Positions 1-7,700 of a stretch of 64,000 nt of DNA are shown in pieces. Under the pieces are notes generated by a model. The model was not told the DNA's origin. It worked only from the letters and a program-made list of their open reading frames with translations, and searched no databases. The number at the start of each line of letters is the position of its first letter. Within the stretch, counting starts at the first letter, position 1. The stretch is taken from the NCBI GenBank assembly GCA_023382335.1, contig JAMCPM010000011.1, positions 191,229-255,228 of the forward strand. Reading direction: 5' to 3'. Source of the stretch: Actinomycetota bacterium. Lineage in GTDB: Bacteria > Actinomycetota > Thermoleophilia > BMS3ABIN01. Both the position numbers and the translations under genes were made by a program.

Positions 1-1
1 G

Positions 2-415
2 AAGAACGGTCAGCCTCGGCTTTCAATGCAGGGCTGGGGCGACAACATCCAGGCCACGCGCAAGGTCTGCCGGACGTTTCGCGATCTGCCTATGAACGTG
101 ATTCTGATTGCCCTGGCTGGCGAGATCGCCGGGGAGGACGGCTCTGGCACCCCCAGGAAGCGGTTCGCCCTCAACGGTAAGGATCTGCCCAACGAGGTCA
201 TGGGTTTCTTCGATCTGGTGGGCTACATGTTCACGCGGGACGAGAAAGACGATGCCGGCCAGGTCATCACGAAGCGGGCCATCCGCTTTCAATCCAATGA
301 ATTCATCCCGGCCAAGGACCGCTCCGGTAAGCTCGACTCGCTGGAACCGCCCAACTTCATGACCATCTACGACAAGGTCTTTGCCAACGGCAAAAAGGAG
401 GGAGCCGCGAAATGA
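2..415 (+). CDS. Phage AAA ATPase, Sak4-like annealing protein (5' end missing)
   Basis: The frame is open from the first bases of the window and ends in a stop at 413-415, so only the C-terminal ~137 residues are visible. They fit the end of the phage nucleotide-binding AAA family (Sak4-type, RecA-fold single-strand annealing ATPases): a beta-strand MNVILIALAGE, a target-binding segment, and a tail IRFQSNEFIPAKDRSGKLD typical of these proteins. The Walker A part must lie upstream of the window. The stop overlaps the start of the DUF669 gene by 4 bp, and this ATPase-DUF669 pairing is common in phage recombination modules. The family call is inferred from pattern and context; the family name could be off because the catalytic half is absent. 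Confidence 0.6.
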   Translation, partial: KNGQPRLSMQGWGDNIQATRKVCRTFRDLPMNVILIALAGEIAGEDGSGTPRKRFALNGKDLPNEVMGFFDLVGYMFTRDEKDDAGQVITKRAIRFQSNEFIPAKDRSGKLDSLEPPNFMTIYDKVFANGKKEGAAK

Positions 416-882
416 CCATAAATCTCGGTAAAAATCTCAGTGACATAGAAACCGAGGAGACCTACGGTCCGATGCCCGTCGGCGATTACAAAGCAGTCGT
501 GGTGGAGGCCATCGAGAAGGTCTCGCAGAGTGGCAACGACATGATCGAACTGCAGATTAAGCTCGAAGGCAATGAGCGGTACGACGGCAAGCTATTCTGG
601 CGGTACCTGGTCTTCGGACTGGAGTACTCGCTGGAAGCTCTCAAACGCGACATGACATGCCTCGGCATGAACACCGATAACGTCACCACTGTTAGCGCGG
701 AGCAGTTCATAAACCGTCGCTGCCGCGTTCACACAAAGCGCGAAGAATACAACGGCGAGCTCAAGGACAAAATCCACTATCTCAAGCCGTATGAAAGTAG
801 CAGTGGGTCTCCGGCAACCTCAGACGAAGAACCCCTCCCTGAAGAACCCCAGGGTGTGTCTGACGACGACATTCCTTTCTAA
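412..882 (+). CDS. DUF669 family phage protein (probable ssDNA-binding)
   Basis: The 156-residue protein has the DUF669 pattern: a conserved start (GPMPVGDYKAVV), a beta-rich core with the segment LQIKLEGNERYDGKLFW, and a C-terminus ending in acidic residues and DDIPF. That acidic tip resembles the tail by which SSB proteins recruit partners. Members sit beside phage annealing proteins and are thought to act with them in replication or recombination; direct ssDNA binding is inference here. ATGA overlap with the upstream ATPase indicates translational coupling. The next gene begins 10 bp after its stop. Confidence 0.75.
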   Translation: MTINLGKNLSDIETEETYGPMPVGDYKAVVVEAIEKVSQSGNDMIELQIKLEGNERYDGKLFWRYLVFGLEYSLEALKRDMTCLGMNTDNVTTVSAEQFINRRCRVHTKREEYNGELKDKIHYLKPYESSSGSPATSDEEPLPEEPQGVSDDDIPF

Positions 883-892
883 GGTGATGGCT

Positions 893-2215
893 ATGGAAAA
901 TCTCAGGATTATCAAACTCGAAGCTGAGAATTTCAAGCGCCTGCGGGCCGTGGAGATCACCCCCGACGGCAACATGGTGGTAATCAGCGGCAGGAACGAG
1001 CAGGGCAAGAGCTCGGTGCTGGATGCCATCTGGTCTGCCATCGGCGGCAAGGCGGGCTCTGACGGCCTCTCCCGGCCCATCAGGGACGGCGAGGAGACCG
1101 CACAGGTCACAGTCGATCTAGGTGAGATCATCGTCACCCGCAAGTGGACCGCCAAAGCCAGCTACCTGACCGTGGAGAACCGGGACGGGGCGGTGTTCAA
1201 ATCGCCCCAGTCCATGCTGGACGAACTGGTGGGCCAGATCTCCTTCGACCCGCTGGCATTTTCGCAGATGAAGGAACGGGAGCAGCGTGAGACGTTGCTG
1301 GCCCTGGTCGATCTCGGACTGGACCTTAATGAGTGGGAACGTCGCTACGGTGATCTTTACTCCGAACGAGCCGAGGTCAATCGCGCCGTCAAGGAAGATG
1401 AGGGGGCGGCCGCCAAGCTGCCGGCGGTCCCGGAAGACACTCCCGATGAAGAAGTCTCCGGGCAGATCGTGCTCGACGAGATGCAGGCGGCTCAGGAGAT
1501 CAAGGCTGCCAACGACCGGAAGCGGCAACATCTGGAAGCTCTACAGAACGAGGCGCGCGACAAGGAACGTGATCTCAATGAGGCCCGCGGAAAGCTGGAA
1601 GAACTCAAAAACGCTGTCGAGGAGCAGGAGATACTCGTGCTCGCCCTCCTCGGCGAAATTGATTCCAAGGACAACGCAGCCGCAAGCCTCGCTGTTGAGA
1701 TCGAGGATCTGGAAGACCCAGACCTTTCAGTATTCCAGGACAAGCTGGCCCGGCTCGAAACCGTCAATGCCAACGTCCGGGTCAAGCAGCAGCGACGGGA
1801 CCTCGAAGCCTCGGCTGCGGAGCATCGAGCCAGGTCGAAGGAGTTCACTGATCGGATCAAGGCCCTCGAGCAGGAGAAGGCCGACGCGCTGGCAGCAGCC
1901 AACATGCCCATAGCGGACCTCGGCTTCGACGCCGAGGGCGTCACCTACAAGGGCGTCCCATTTAGCCAGGCATCGGGCGCGGAGAAGCTGCGCGTATCGC
2001 TTGCCATCGCCATGGCCATGAATCCCACCCTGCGCGTCATCCGCATAAAGGACGCCAACGACCTCGATTCCACGAACTGGCAACTGATCAAAGACATGGT
2101 CAGCGAGAAGGACTTCCAGTGCTGGTGCGAGGTTGTAGATGAGACCGGCAAGCTGGGCGTTTGTATCGAGGACGGGGCGGTATCGAAACAACTCAACGAA
2201 CTGGAGGCGAAATGA
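893..2215 (+). CDS. SMC/Rad50-like AAA ATPase of the phage recombination module
   Basis: The 440-residue protein has an N-terminal ATPase half with Walker A GRNEQGKSS (about residues 30-38), a central coiled coil of roughly 200 residues rich in Glu/Lys/Ala heptads, and a C-terminal half with an ABC-signature-like SGAEKLR followed by a hydrophobic strand, as in RecF/SbcC/Rad50 ATPases but much shorter. The zinc-hook CxxC is absent. I chose the ATG at 893 because AAGG at 881-884 is 8 bp away; an ATG at 887 is an alternative. It follows the annealing-type genes directly and probably assists phage DNA end processing. No nuclease partner (SbcD-like) is visible in the window. Confidence 0.75.
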   Translation: MENLRIIKLEAENFKRLRAVEITPDGNMVVISGRNEQGKSSVLDAIWSAIGGKAGSDGLSRPIRDGEETAQVTVDLGEIIVTRKWTAKASYLTVENRDGAVFKSPQSMLDELVGQISFDPLAFSQMKEREQRETLLALVDLGLDLNEWERRYGDLYSERAEVNRAVKEDEGAAAKLPAVPEDTPDEEVSGQIVLDEMQAAQEIKAANDRKRQHLEALQNEARDKERDLNEARGKLEELKNAVEEQEILVLALLGEIDSKDNAAASLAVEIEDLEDPDLSVFQDKLARLETVNANVRVKQQRRDLEASAAEHRARSKEFTDRIKALEQEKADALAAANMPIADLGFDAEGVTYKGVPFSQASGAEKLRVSLAIAMAMNPTLRVIRIKDANDLDSTNWQLIKDMVSEKDFQCWCEVVDETGKLGVCIEDGAVSKQLNELEAK

Positions 2216-2922
2216 AGTTCTGCGGAAAATGCGGTTACTGGGGCGGTAAGTGCTTCATCAATCCCAACCCCGTCGGCGGCCGGACAGAAGAATCTATTGG
2301 CTGCAAATTCCATAACGGGCCTGACGAGCCCATCGACGGTCAGTTGAGCTTTCCCGCGGACCCGGTCTTTCTGCTCAATTTGTGCCGCTCATGCGAAGGC
2401 GATCCCTCCGGGGACTCTTGCGGCTTTGAGGTTACGCTTGGTGCAGACAGCAACGAGCCGGAGGGGCTCTTCTGCACGAAGTTCCGACGCATTGCGGAGC
2501 CTCCCATCCCAGGTTCACTCTGTAGCCGTTGCGACATCGATCCCAGTAACGGCGGCGAATGTGAGCGCGACGGCGTCAACAAGGATACTGACGAGTGCAA
2601 AGAGTTTGTCATCGCCGAAGGAGCCTGGCCGTGCGGTGAGTGCGCCGTCACGCTGGGTGTTATGCCCGATGGTCTCGAGGTCGAGTGCCAGCTCGATAAC
2701 GATGGGCTCTGTGAGAACTTCGTGCAGGTATCACTACCTGACGACGACGACATCAACCAACTATGCAAGAGCTGCGCGCCTTTCAAGGGCAACGACGTGG
2801 GCGGTATCTGCTTAGGCAAAACCGACGGGTCGGTCGAGTGTGAGGACTACATGGAGATGCCTGAGCCCAGCCCGGACAGCGCTGACGAAGCCGAGGCAGC
2901 CGAAAGCGGTGATGCCTCATGA
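2212..2922 (+). CDS. Cysteine-rich phage protein with repeated CxxC knuckles
   Basis: The 236-residue acidic protein carries many regularly spaced cysteines: CGKC at the start, then pairs such as LCRSC, LCSRC, PCGEC and LCKSC about 40-60 residues apart, each followed by a further Cys about 8-15 residues on. This suggests four or five small metal-binding knuckles in series. I do not recognise a named family. It starts inside the stop of the ATPase gene (ATGA) and its own stop overlaps the next start, so it is translated as part of the same early operon. Zinc binding is inferred from Cys spacing only. The C-terminal 25 residues are low-complexity Glu/Ala/Ser. Confidence 0.6.
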   Translation: MKFCGKCGYWGGKCFINPNPVGGRTEESIGCKFHNGPDEPIDGQLSFPADPVFLLNLCRSCEGDPSGDSCGFEVTLGADSNEPEGLFCTKFRRIAEPPIPGSLCSRCDIDPSNGGECERDGVNKDTDECKEFVIAEGAWPCGECAVTLGVMPDGLEVECQLDNDGLCENFVQVSLPDDDDINQLCKSCAPFKGNDVGGICLGKTDGSVECEDYMEMPEPSPDSADEAEAAESGDAS

Positions 2923-3752
2923 AAATCACCACCGAATTCCTCAACGAGAAGGGCGCGTGTCGCGACGGCCGCGACTGGTTCAAGGAGCATTTCCCCGGCG
3001 CTGAAGCCGACTACCAGGCCGTGCTCGACGCTCTCGCCGAAGAGAACCTCGCCGAATGGGCCAGCTGGCTGCTCGATGCCGCCGGCACGCTCGATACCGT
3101 CCTGGAGATCGACGGCGACCTGGAGGTCGAGAAGAGTTTCTTCTTCGCAGGCTACGTCAAGATCACCGGAACCCTGAAAGCCGGACTCTCAATCCGGCTT
3201 GGGCGCGGCATCAGCGCCGGGGACGGCATCAGCGCCGGGTGGGGCATCAGCGCCGGGCGCGGCATCAGCGCCGGGGACGGCATCAGCGCCGGGGACGGCA
3301 TCAGCGCCGGGGACGGCATCAGCGCCGGGGACGGCATCAGCGCCGGGTGGGGCATCAGCGCCGGGCGCGGCATCAGCGCCGGGGACGGCATCAGCGCCGG
3401 GCGCGGCATCAGCGCCGGGGACGGCATCAGCGCCGGGTGGGGCATCAGCGCCGGGTGGGGCATCAGCGCCGGGCGCGGCATCAGCGCCGGGCGCGGCATC
3501 AGCGCCGGGGACGGCATCAGCGCCGGGTGGGGCATCAGCGCCGGGCGCGGCATCAGCGCCGGGTTATTCGTTACCTGTAGGCGCGTTCTCAAGTTCACCC
3601 TGCGGGTCTTCGCCGGCACCTGCTTGTGGCGTCAGGTCTCCGACGAGGAGAAGACCATCACCTGCGGCAAACTCGAAGGCGGAGAGGTGGCCTATGGGAT
3701 TCTCAATGAGGTTGGGATGCCGGAAGAGGAAAAGGCGGAGGTGGAGGCGTGA
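2919..3752 (+). CDS. GISAG hexapeptide-repeat phage protein
   Basis: The 277-residue protein has an N-terminal ~95-residue domain, then 20 perfect tandem copies of the hexapeptide G-I-S-A-G-X with X = Asp, Trp or Arg, then a ~60-residue C-terminal domain. Such G-[IN]-x-A-G-x repeats occur in phage proteins of unknown role and resemble beta-solenoid (polymer-forming, bactofilin- or hexapeptide-like) coils; a stacked beta-helix is my inference. The flanking sequence (LEIDGDLEVEKSFFFAGYV, ITGTLKA) also has the alternating pattern of solenoid rungs. The gene sits in the early operon with 4-bp overlaps, so a structural virion role is unlikely. Confidence 0.7.
   Translation: MKITTEFLNEKGACRDGRDWFKEHFPGAEADYQAVLDALAEENLAEWASWLLDAAGTLDTVLEIDGDLEVEKSFFFAGYVKITGTLKAGLSIRLGRGISAGDGISAGWGISAGRGISAGDGISAGDGISAGDGISAGDGISAGWGISAGRGISAGDGISAGRGISAGDGISAGWGISAGWGISAGRGISAGRGISAGDGISAGWGISAGRGISAGLFVTCRRVLKFTLRVFAGTCLWRQVSDEEKTITCGKLEGGEVAYGILNEVGMPEEEKAEVEA
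3207..3563 (+). repeat. 18-bp in-frame tandem repeat, 20 copies
   Basis: The unit is GGCATCAGCGCCGGG plus one variable codon (GAC, TGG or CGC). The first 15 bases are identical in all copies, so the array is recent or actively homogenised; the last copy lacks the variable codon. Order of the variable residue: D W R D D D D W R D R D W W R R D W R. Because the unit is a multiple of three, slippage or unequal recombination would change solenoid length without breaking the frame. Confidence 0.95.
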
Positions 3753-3785
3753 TGGACATGATCATCGTGATAAAGGAGCGCTCCG

Positions 3786-3971
3786 ATGCCTGAAACTGTC
3801 CACATTCGGGCTTATGATAGCGACTGTCCCTGGCTGGATGGTAGCCACAATATGGAGCGGTGTCTCCGGGACGAAGACGAGCCGTACTATCCGTTTTTCT
3901 GCACCGAGATCAATCGGGATCTGTTTGTTATCTGTCGTGCAACCGTTACTCGCGAGGAGGCCACCAGCTGA
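3786..3971 (+). CDS. Small phage protein, unknown
   Basis: The 61-residue frame begins at an ATG preceded by AAAGGAG about 9 bp upstream and ends one base into the next start (TGATG), which supports it as a real coupled gene. It contains three Cys residues and an acidic stretch (RDEDEPYYPFF) but no motif I recognise. Its size and place suggest an early accessory protein. No function is proposed. Confidence 0.5.
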   Translation: MPETVHIRAYDSDCPWLDGSHNMERCLRDEDEPYYPFFCTEINRDLFVICRATVTREEATS

Positions 3972-4366
3972 TGACTCCTCTGAGTTACCGCATCTGGTCA
4001 GCAGACTTCTATCCCGGCGAGGCCAAGTTCATCTATAGCGGCAGCACCCCGATGATGTTGTCTGGTTTTTTCAGAGACACGGCCCGCATTCACACTATCT
4101 GCCAGATGCCGTATGAGCAGTTCACCGGGCTCCATGACGCCAAGAATGTAGCGATATTCGAGGGCGACATCGTTCGCGTTAAATGCGCACACGGCTACAA
4201 GGAGGGCAAGAAGATCACAGGCCTTGTGGTCTATAACGAGGACCACGTGCACTTCGAGGTCCGCTATGACATCCAGGAGCGATCTCACGGCGTTGAATAC
4301 CTCGACCAGTTCTACCAGGTCATCGGGAATGTCCACGAAAATCCCGAACTGCTGGAAATGCGATGA
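3971..4366 (+). CDS. YopX-family phage protein
   Basis: The 131-residue protein matches the YopX family pattern: an N-terminal YRIWSAD start, a middle QFTGLHDAKNVAIFEGDIVRV (the family has TGLKD-x-GKEIYEGDIV), and a C-terminal beta-rich VIGNVHENPELLE. YopX proteins are common in phages of many hosts and have a small beta-barrel fold of unknown function. The start is the ATG overlapping the previous stop; a longer upstream reading would overlap the preceding gene and is not needed. Confidence 0.8.
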   Translation: MTPLSYRIWSADFYPGEAKFIYSGSTPMMLSGFFRDTARIHTICQMPYEQFTGLHDAKNVAIFEGDIVRVKCAHGYKEGKKITGLVVYNEDHVHFEVRYDIQERSHGVEYLDQFYQVIGNVHENPELLEMR

Positions 4367-4637
4367 AAGTCGTGACGCCCTTCCATGTGATGTCAGAGAT
4401 CATGGACGAGCTGGAGGCCGCTGAACAGAAGCACCCTGGCTGGCCCGATGATCTCATCCACGCCACGGCCATCGTCGCTGAGGAGTCCGGAGAGGCCATC
4501 CAGGCGGCCATCGACTTCATGTATTCGGATCTCCCTGAGGGGTGCGTGCTGAACACCTGGACCGATGTCGTAAGGAGCTGGCTCAGACCGCAGCAGTGGC
4601 AATCAGGGCGCTGATGCATCTGGAGGGCAGCGCATGA
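4363..4637 (+). pseudogene. MazG-like phage protein, frameshifted at a G4 run
   Basis: The frame from the ATG at 4363 reads a MazG-like helix (DELEAAEQKHPGWPDD, AIVAEESGEAIQAAIDF) but after GGGG (4539-4542) loses homology and stops at 4614. Adding one G there continues into another frame: EHLDRCRKELAQTAAVAIRAL, the expected second MazG-like helix, ending at a TGA (4635-4637) that overlaps the next gene's ATG (4634) in the ATGA pattern used throughout this operon. The intended product is about 91 residues. Either the prophage gene carries a one-base deletion, the assembly has a homopolymer error, or a -1 shift occurs on the G run. MazG-like proteins hydrolyse or bind nucleotides; the role here is not known. 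Confidence 0.7.
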
Positions 4638-4999
4638 CCTTCGGTCCCAAACACGAGGGCTGCCGCCGGCAGTTTATCCAGCTCTCACGGGCCTATTATG
4701 GGGCGATATCTCTCGCCACGACAAGAGATGTCACAGACGAGATTCAGGTCGGCTTCTATCATCCTGATGGCGGCACGTCGGGTGAGTTCAGCATCGTGTG
4801 GATCGCTCTTACTTGCGCGGACACTGTGCCGCGTCTGGAAGCGTTCAACGACTCCTGGGACGCCCTCTGGCAGTTCCGGGATGTCCTCGAAAAGATGGCG
4901 GCCGTCGATGGCCAGAACATCTCACCTGACGATTTCTGCCGGCTGCTGGAGTCGTGCGGGGTTGAGGACGCCACGCCGGTGGAGAGGGCCTACAGTTGA
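4634..4999 (+). CDS. Hypothetical phage protein
   Basis: The 121-residue protein is predicted to be mixed alpha/beta with no recognisable motif. It overlaps the preceding reconstructed MazG-like gene by ATGA and the following DUF5131 gene by TTGA, so it belongs to the same translationally coupled early operon. The composition (acidic, several Trp and Cys) is that of a cytosolic protein; there is no signal or membrane segment. Confidence 0.6.
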   Translation: MTFGPKHEGCRRQFIQLSRAYYGAISLATTRDVTDEIQVGFYHPDGGTSGEFSIVWIALTCADTVPRLEAFNDSWDALWQFRDVLEKMAAVDGQNISPDDFCRLLESCGVEDATPVERAYS

Positions 5000-5751
5000 C
5001 CAAAATCGAGTGGTGCGACGAAACGATCAACCCCCTCGGCTGGGGCTGCTACGGCCCTGAAGGCACCGCTGCGCATCCGAAGCCATGTTCCTACTGCTAT
5101 GCCCGGCGCGTCGCACGCGGCCCCTGGGCGGCTCAGCGGGGTTGTCCTGACTGCCAGGCATTCCGCCCCCACTGGCATCCGGAGATGCTAGAGAAGCCGC
5201 TGGGATGGAAGAAGCCTCGCCATATCTTCGTGCAGAGCATGGGGGACCTGTTTCATCCTGAGACGCCGACTGAACACATTGAGGCCGTCCTGGAGGTCGC
5301 GGAGCACTGTCCTCAACACACATTCATATTCCTGACAAAATGTCCGGAGAGTTATCAGCTCTTCCGATTCCCTGAGAACTCCTTAATCGGGGCAACGGCA
5401 ACCGACCAGGATTCATGGGAGCGTGCCATCCTCGGTCTGGCACATCACAGTCTCTCCGTTGCGTGCGATCTGCGTCCTTCGTTCGGCAGGTATTTCATCA
5501 GCGCCGAGCCCTTGCTCGGGCAAATAAAGCCGAATGCAATATCGGGGCTCAGTTGGCTCATAATCGGCGCTGATTCCAACCGTGGGGCTGCTCTACCTGA
5601 CGTTCCTTGGGGCAATGACCTGGTAGAAGCAGCAGAAAAGGTCGGAGTGCCCGTATTCGTGAAAAACAACTGGCCCTGGCCTCGTTTTGCCGAGCGCCCG
5701 TATCACTTCGATTGGCCGCAACAATTCCCCAAGGAGGTGACCAGTGGCTAA
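4996..5751 (+). CDS. DUF5131 (phage Gp37/Gp68-like) protein
   Basis: The 251-residue protein shows the DUF5131 signature: N-terminal TKIEWCDETINPLGWGC, a cysteine motif PCSYCYARRVARG, IFVQSMGDLFHPETP, FLTKCPES and a late FISAEPLLGQI. The family has a radical-SAM/spore-photoproduct-lyase-like layout, but the cysteines do not form a clear CxxxCxxC cluster, so enzymatic activity is unproven. It is widespread in phages and mobile elements. The start is a TTG overlapping the previous stop; the end overlaps the GTG of the next gene. Confidence 0.85.
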   Translation: MTKIEWCDETINPLGWGCYGPEGTAAHPKPCSYCYARRVARGPWAAQRGCPDCQAFRPHWHPEMLEKPLGWKKPRHIFVQSMGDLFHPETPTEHIEAVLEVAEHCPQHTFIFLTKCPESYQLFRFPENSLIGATATDQDSWERAILGLAHHSLSVACDLRPSFGRYFISAEPLLGQIKPNAISGLSWLIIGADSNRGAALPDVPWGNDLVEAAEKVGVPVFVKNNWPWPRFAERPYHFDWPQQFPKEVTSG

Positions 5752-6799
5752 AAACCGCCGGCCCAGTTTCCAGTTCTATCCCGGTGACTGGCTGGGCTCC
5801 AAAAAAATCGCCTTGATGAAACCAGAGCACGAGGGTGGTTACATCAGACTCATGTCCTACATGTGGGATGATCCTGACTGCTCACTGCCGGACGATGATG
5901 AGCAGCTGGCGATACTTTCTCGGCTCGATCCTGAACGTTATCCGGGCGCGATAAGTGTAGTTAAAAAATGTTTCAAAAAACATCCAAAAAAAATTCACTT
6001 TTTAACTCATGAAAGATTGTTGCTTGAAAGAAAAAAGCAAAACGCGTGGAGGAAAAAATGCAAAAAGGGAGGTAAAAACTCGGCTAAAACCCGCTGGGGA
6101 AGCGGGAATAATGGCGATAAAAAAGAGGGTAAGGGTAGTTACGAAACAGTTACAACTAAATTGAAAGGTAAGGGTAACACTTCTTCTTCTTTTTCTTCTT
6201 CTTTAATAACCCCCCCTACCCCCCGCACAGCGGGGGGAGTTGATGAGCATGAAATTTTAAACCCAAGAGCCCGAGGCGACAGCCCACGTCAACGCGCCCA
6301 GAAGATTACTGAGGAGGAAGCAGCGATCAGGGAGGCGGAGGAAGAGTGTCAACAGAGAAGAGCCGAATGCCGGCAATTCGAACGCGATGCCTGGACCGAG
6401 ATCGAGAAAGCCGAGCAGGATGAGCGTGAACGCATCGAAAGGCAGGAGCGCTGGCCCGAGCTCTACCCAGAAATCTCCGAGCTGGACTTCGACGCCTTCC
6501 ATCACCGCGAGGATCCTGTAGCGGGAGAGATTCCTTGTGATGGAGAGTTTGAGGTTTACGACCTCTCGCCGGCAGCAATGAACCTGATGCGCAGTGTCTA
6601 TCTGCGCTGCCAGCTTTGCGGCCACCAGATTACCGCTGAAAACCCCCGCGGGCCTGACCTGAGAATGCAGGACGCTTGGCGGATGAACAAGTCCGTGGAG
6701 GAGCTGCTGGATGAAAGAGCAGCGGAGTTGAGGGCTCCTGAAACCCCTTGCGTTAGTGGCGAATCCAATACCCCATGCGCTGAAAGGAGCGAGATGTGA
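5744..6799 (+). CDS. DUF1376 (YdaU-type) phage replication protein
   Basis: The GTG start follows a near-perfect AAGGAGGTGA. Residues 1-90 match the DUF1376/YdaU N-terminal domain: FQFYPGDWLGSKKIALMKPEHEGGYIRLMSYMW. A basic linker with a Lys-rich stretch, a Ser/Thr run and a charged helical region with Glu/Arg repeats follow. Family members are phage replication initiator-like proteins with a winged-helix N-terminus. The C-terminal 80 residues contain CQLCGH, a possible half zinc site. The coding stretch 5950-6240 is locally AT-rich with A runs, unlike its neighbours, and may be an acquired linker. Confidence 0.7.
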   Translation: MAKNRRPSFQFYPGDWLGSKKIALMKPEHEGGYIRLMSYMWDDPDCSLPDDDEQLAILSRLDPERYPGAISVVKKCFKKHPKKIHFLTHERLLLERKKQNAWRKKCKKGGKNSAKTRWGSGNNGDKKEGKGSYETVTTKLKGKGNTSSSFSSSLITPPTPRTAGGVDEHEILNPRARGDSPRQRAQKITEEEAAIREAEEECQQRRAECRQFERDAWTEIEKAEQDERERIERQERWPELYPEISELDFDAFHHREDPVAGEIPCDGEFEVYDLSPAAMNLMRSVYLRCQLCGHQITAENPRGPDLRMQDAWRMNKSVEELLDERAAELRAPETPCVSGESNTPCAERSEM

Positions 6800-7107
6800 A
6801 AAAGTTCAAATGGCCTGACAGCATTATCCGGTGGAGCGCGATCACCGTCACGGTTGTCGTCGTCACCCACGGCCTATGGGCTTCGGCAACCCGGGCATCG
6901 GTACAGGATGACGCATACGCCTCGGCCGGTATTTGGCGCTCATATGCTGATTACCTAGAGCGGAGACTGTGGGTGCCTGGCTTGAGCGCTTCCAATTGCA
7001 CGGGCGGCGTGATCTACCTCGGAGACGAACTCTACCTCGTGCCGATGGGAATCGCCAACACCATCAATGATTTCTGGATGAAATTCAGCGAAAGGGGAGA
7101 AACTTGA
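6796..7107 (+). CDS. Small membrane or secreted phage protein
   Basis: The 103-residue protein begins at GTG after AAAGGAG and has a basic N-terminus (MKKFKW) followed by one hydrophobic segment (about residues 10-30, SAITVTVVVVTHGLWASATRA) that could be a signal peptide ending ASA-TRA or a membrane anchor. No family is recognised. It overlaps both neighbours by four bases. A superinfection-exclusion-like role is possible but only by analogy with other small phage membrane proteins. Confidence 0.5.
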   Translation: MKKFKWPDSIIRWSAITVTVVVVTHGLWASATRASVQDDAYASAGIWRSYADYLERRLWVPGLSASNCTGGVIYLGDELYLVPMGIANTINDFWMKFSERGET

Positions 7108-7547
7108 GCAACCACAATGATGCCGTGTATCTGCCGGCGATGCGGCTGGTCAGTTTTGAGGAGAAGGTCGAGTTGTTGACTGAGGAGTTGCTGGGACTTT
7201 CGTCAGAGAGCAGGGAGGTGCTCTTGGAGATCATCCGTCTCACTTGGCACATCGAGCAGGGCATTGACAAGAGGAGGCTGCTTAGTGACGCCCCGACAGG
7301 CAGAGGCAACACCGACAATCCTCCGGGCGACACTCGCATGGCGGGACTACTCATCAACCTCCAGCGCCACCTAAAGCGTCTCGCTGCGCGTAAGCGCAAA
7401 CAGCAGGAGAGAATGATCGGTGATCTCTGGAAGGTGGTAAACGACTTCCTCAAGCAGATGGACAAAATCGAAGGACACAATGATCCTGAGCGAGTCAGGG
7501 AGCGGTGGGCAAAGAAGGCAGAAAAAGAGGAAAGTGTGACAGTCTGA
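7104..7547 (+). CDS. Hypothetical helical phage protein
   Basis: The 147-residue, highly charged, mainly helical protein starts at TTG overlapping the previous stop. There are no cysteines and no known motif; the C-terminal half (KRLAARKRKQQERMIGDLW) is strongly basic. It is the last gene of the tightly coupled early operon, being followed by a 150-bp gap with regulatory signals. A DNA-binding or replication-accessory role would be a guess. Confidence 0.5.
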   Translation: MSNHNDAVYLPAMRLVSFEEKVELLTEELLGLSSESREVLLEIIRLTWHIEQGIDKRRLLSDAPTGRGNTDNPPGDTRMAGLLINLQRHLKRLAARKRKQQERMIGDLWKVVNDFLKQMDKIEGHNDPERVRERWAKKAEKEESVTV

Positions 7548-7603
7548 AAACAGACGGGAATAAATTCTTTATCCCTGCAAATGAAGGCATTAATATTATT
7601 TCC

Positions 7604-7633
7604 TTGACAAACCATAAGGCTCAGGTGTAGGGT
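7604..7633 (+). promoter_or_regulatory. Candidate promoter after the early operon
   Basis: A perfect TTGACA at 7604-7609 is followed 18 bp later by TAGGGT (7628-7633), a weak -10. It lies in the only sizeable gap of the early region. A transcript from here would run straight into the hairpin at 7672-7698, so either a short RNA is made or the terminator is regulated. The weak -10 keeps this tentative. Confidence 0.35.
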
Positions 7634-7671
7634 TATATGCTAAGTAGGGAAACATGCCTCTACAGCCGCCA

Positions 7672-7698
7672 CCGCCTCAATGGAGTAGGCGGTTTTTT
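7672..7698 (+). terminator. Rho-independent terminator
   Basis: CCGCCT and AGGCGG form a 6-bp GC-rich stem around a 9-base loop, followed by TTTTTT. It ends the early operon or attenuates transcripts entering the HNH gene just downstream. Confidence 0.8.
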
Positions 7699-7700
7699 CG

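Noticed and set aside
3207-3563. Regular 18-bp repeats considered as a CRISPR array
   Set aside because: The units are contiguous, without spacers, and in frame within a protein.
3152-3619. Long open frames on both strands and in all rightward frames across the 18-bp repeat
   Set aside because: They are by-products of the repeat being stop-free in several frames; only the frame 2919-3752 has flanking domains and coupled starts.
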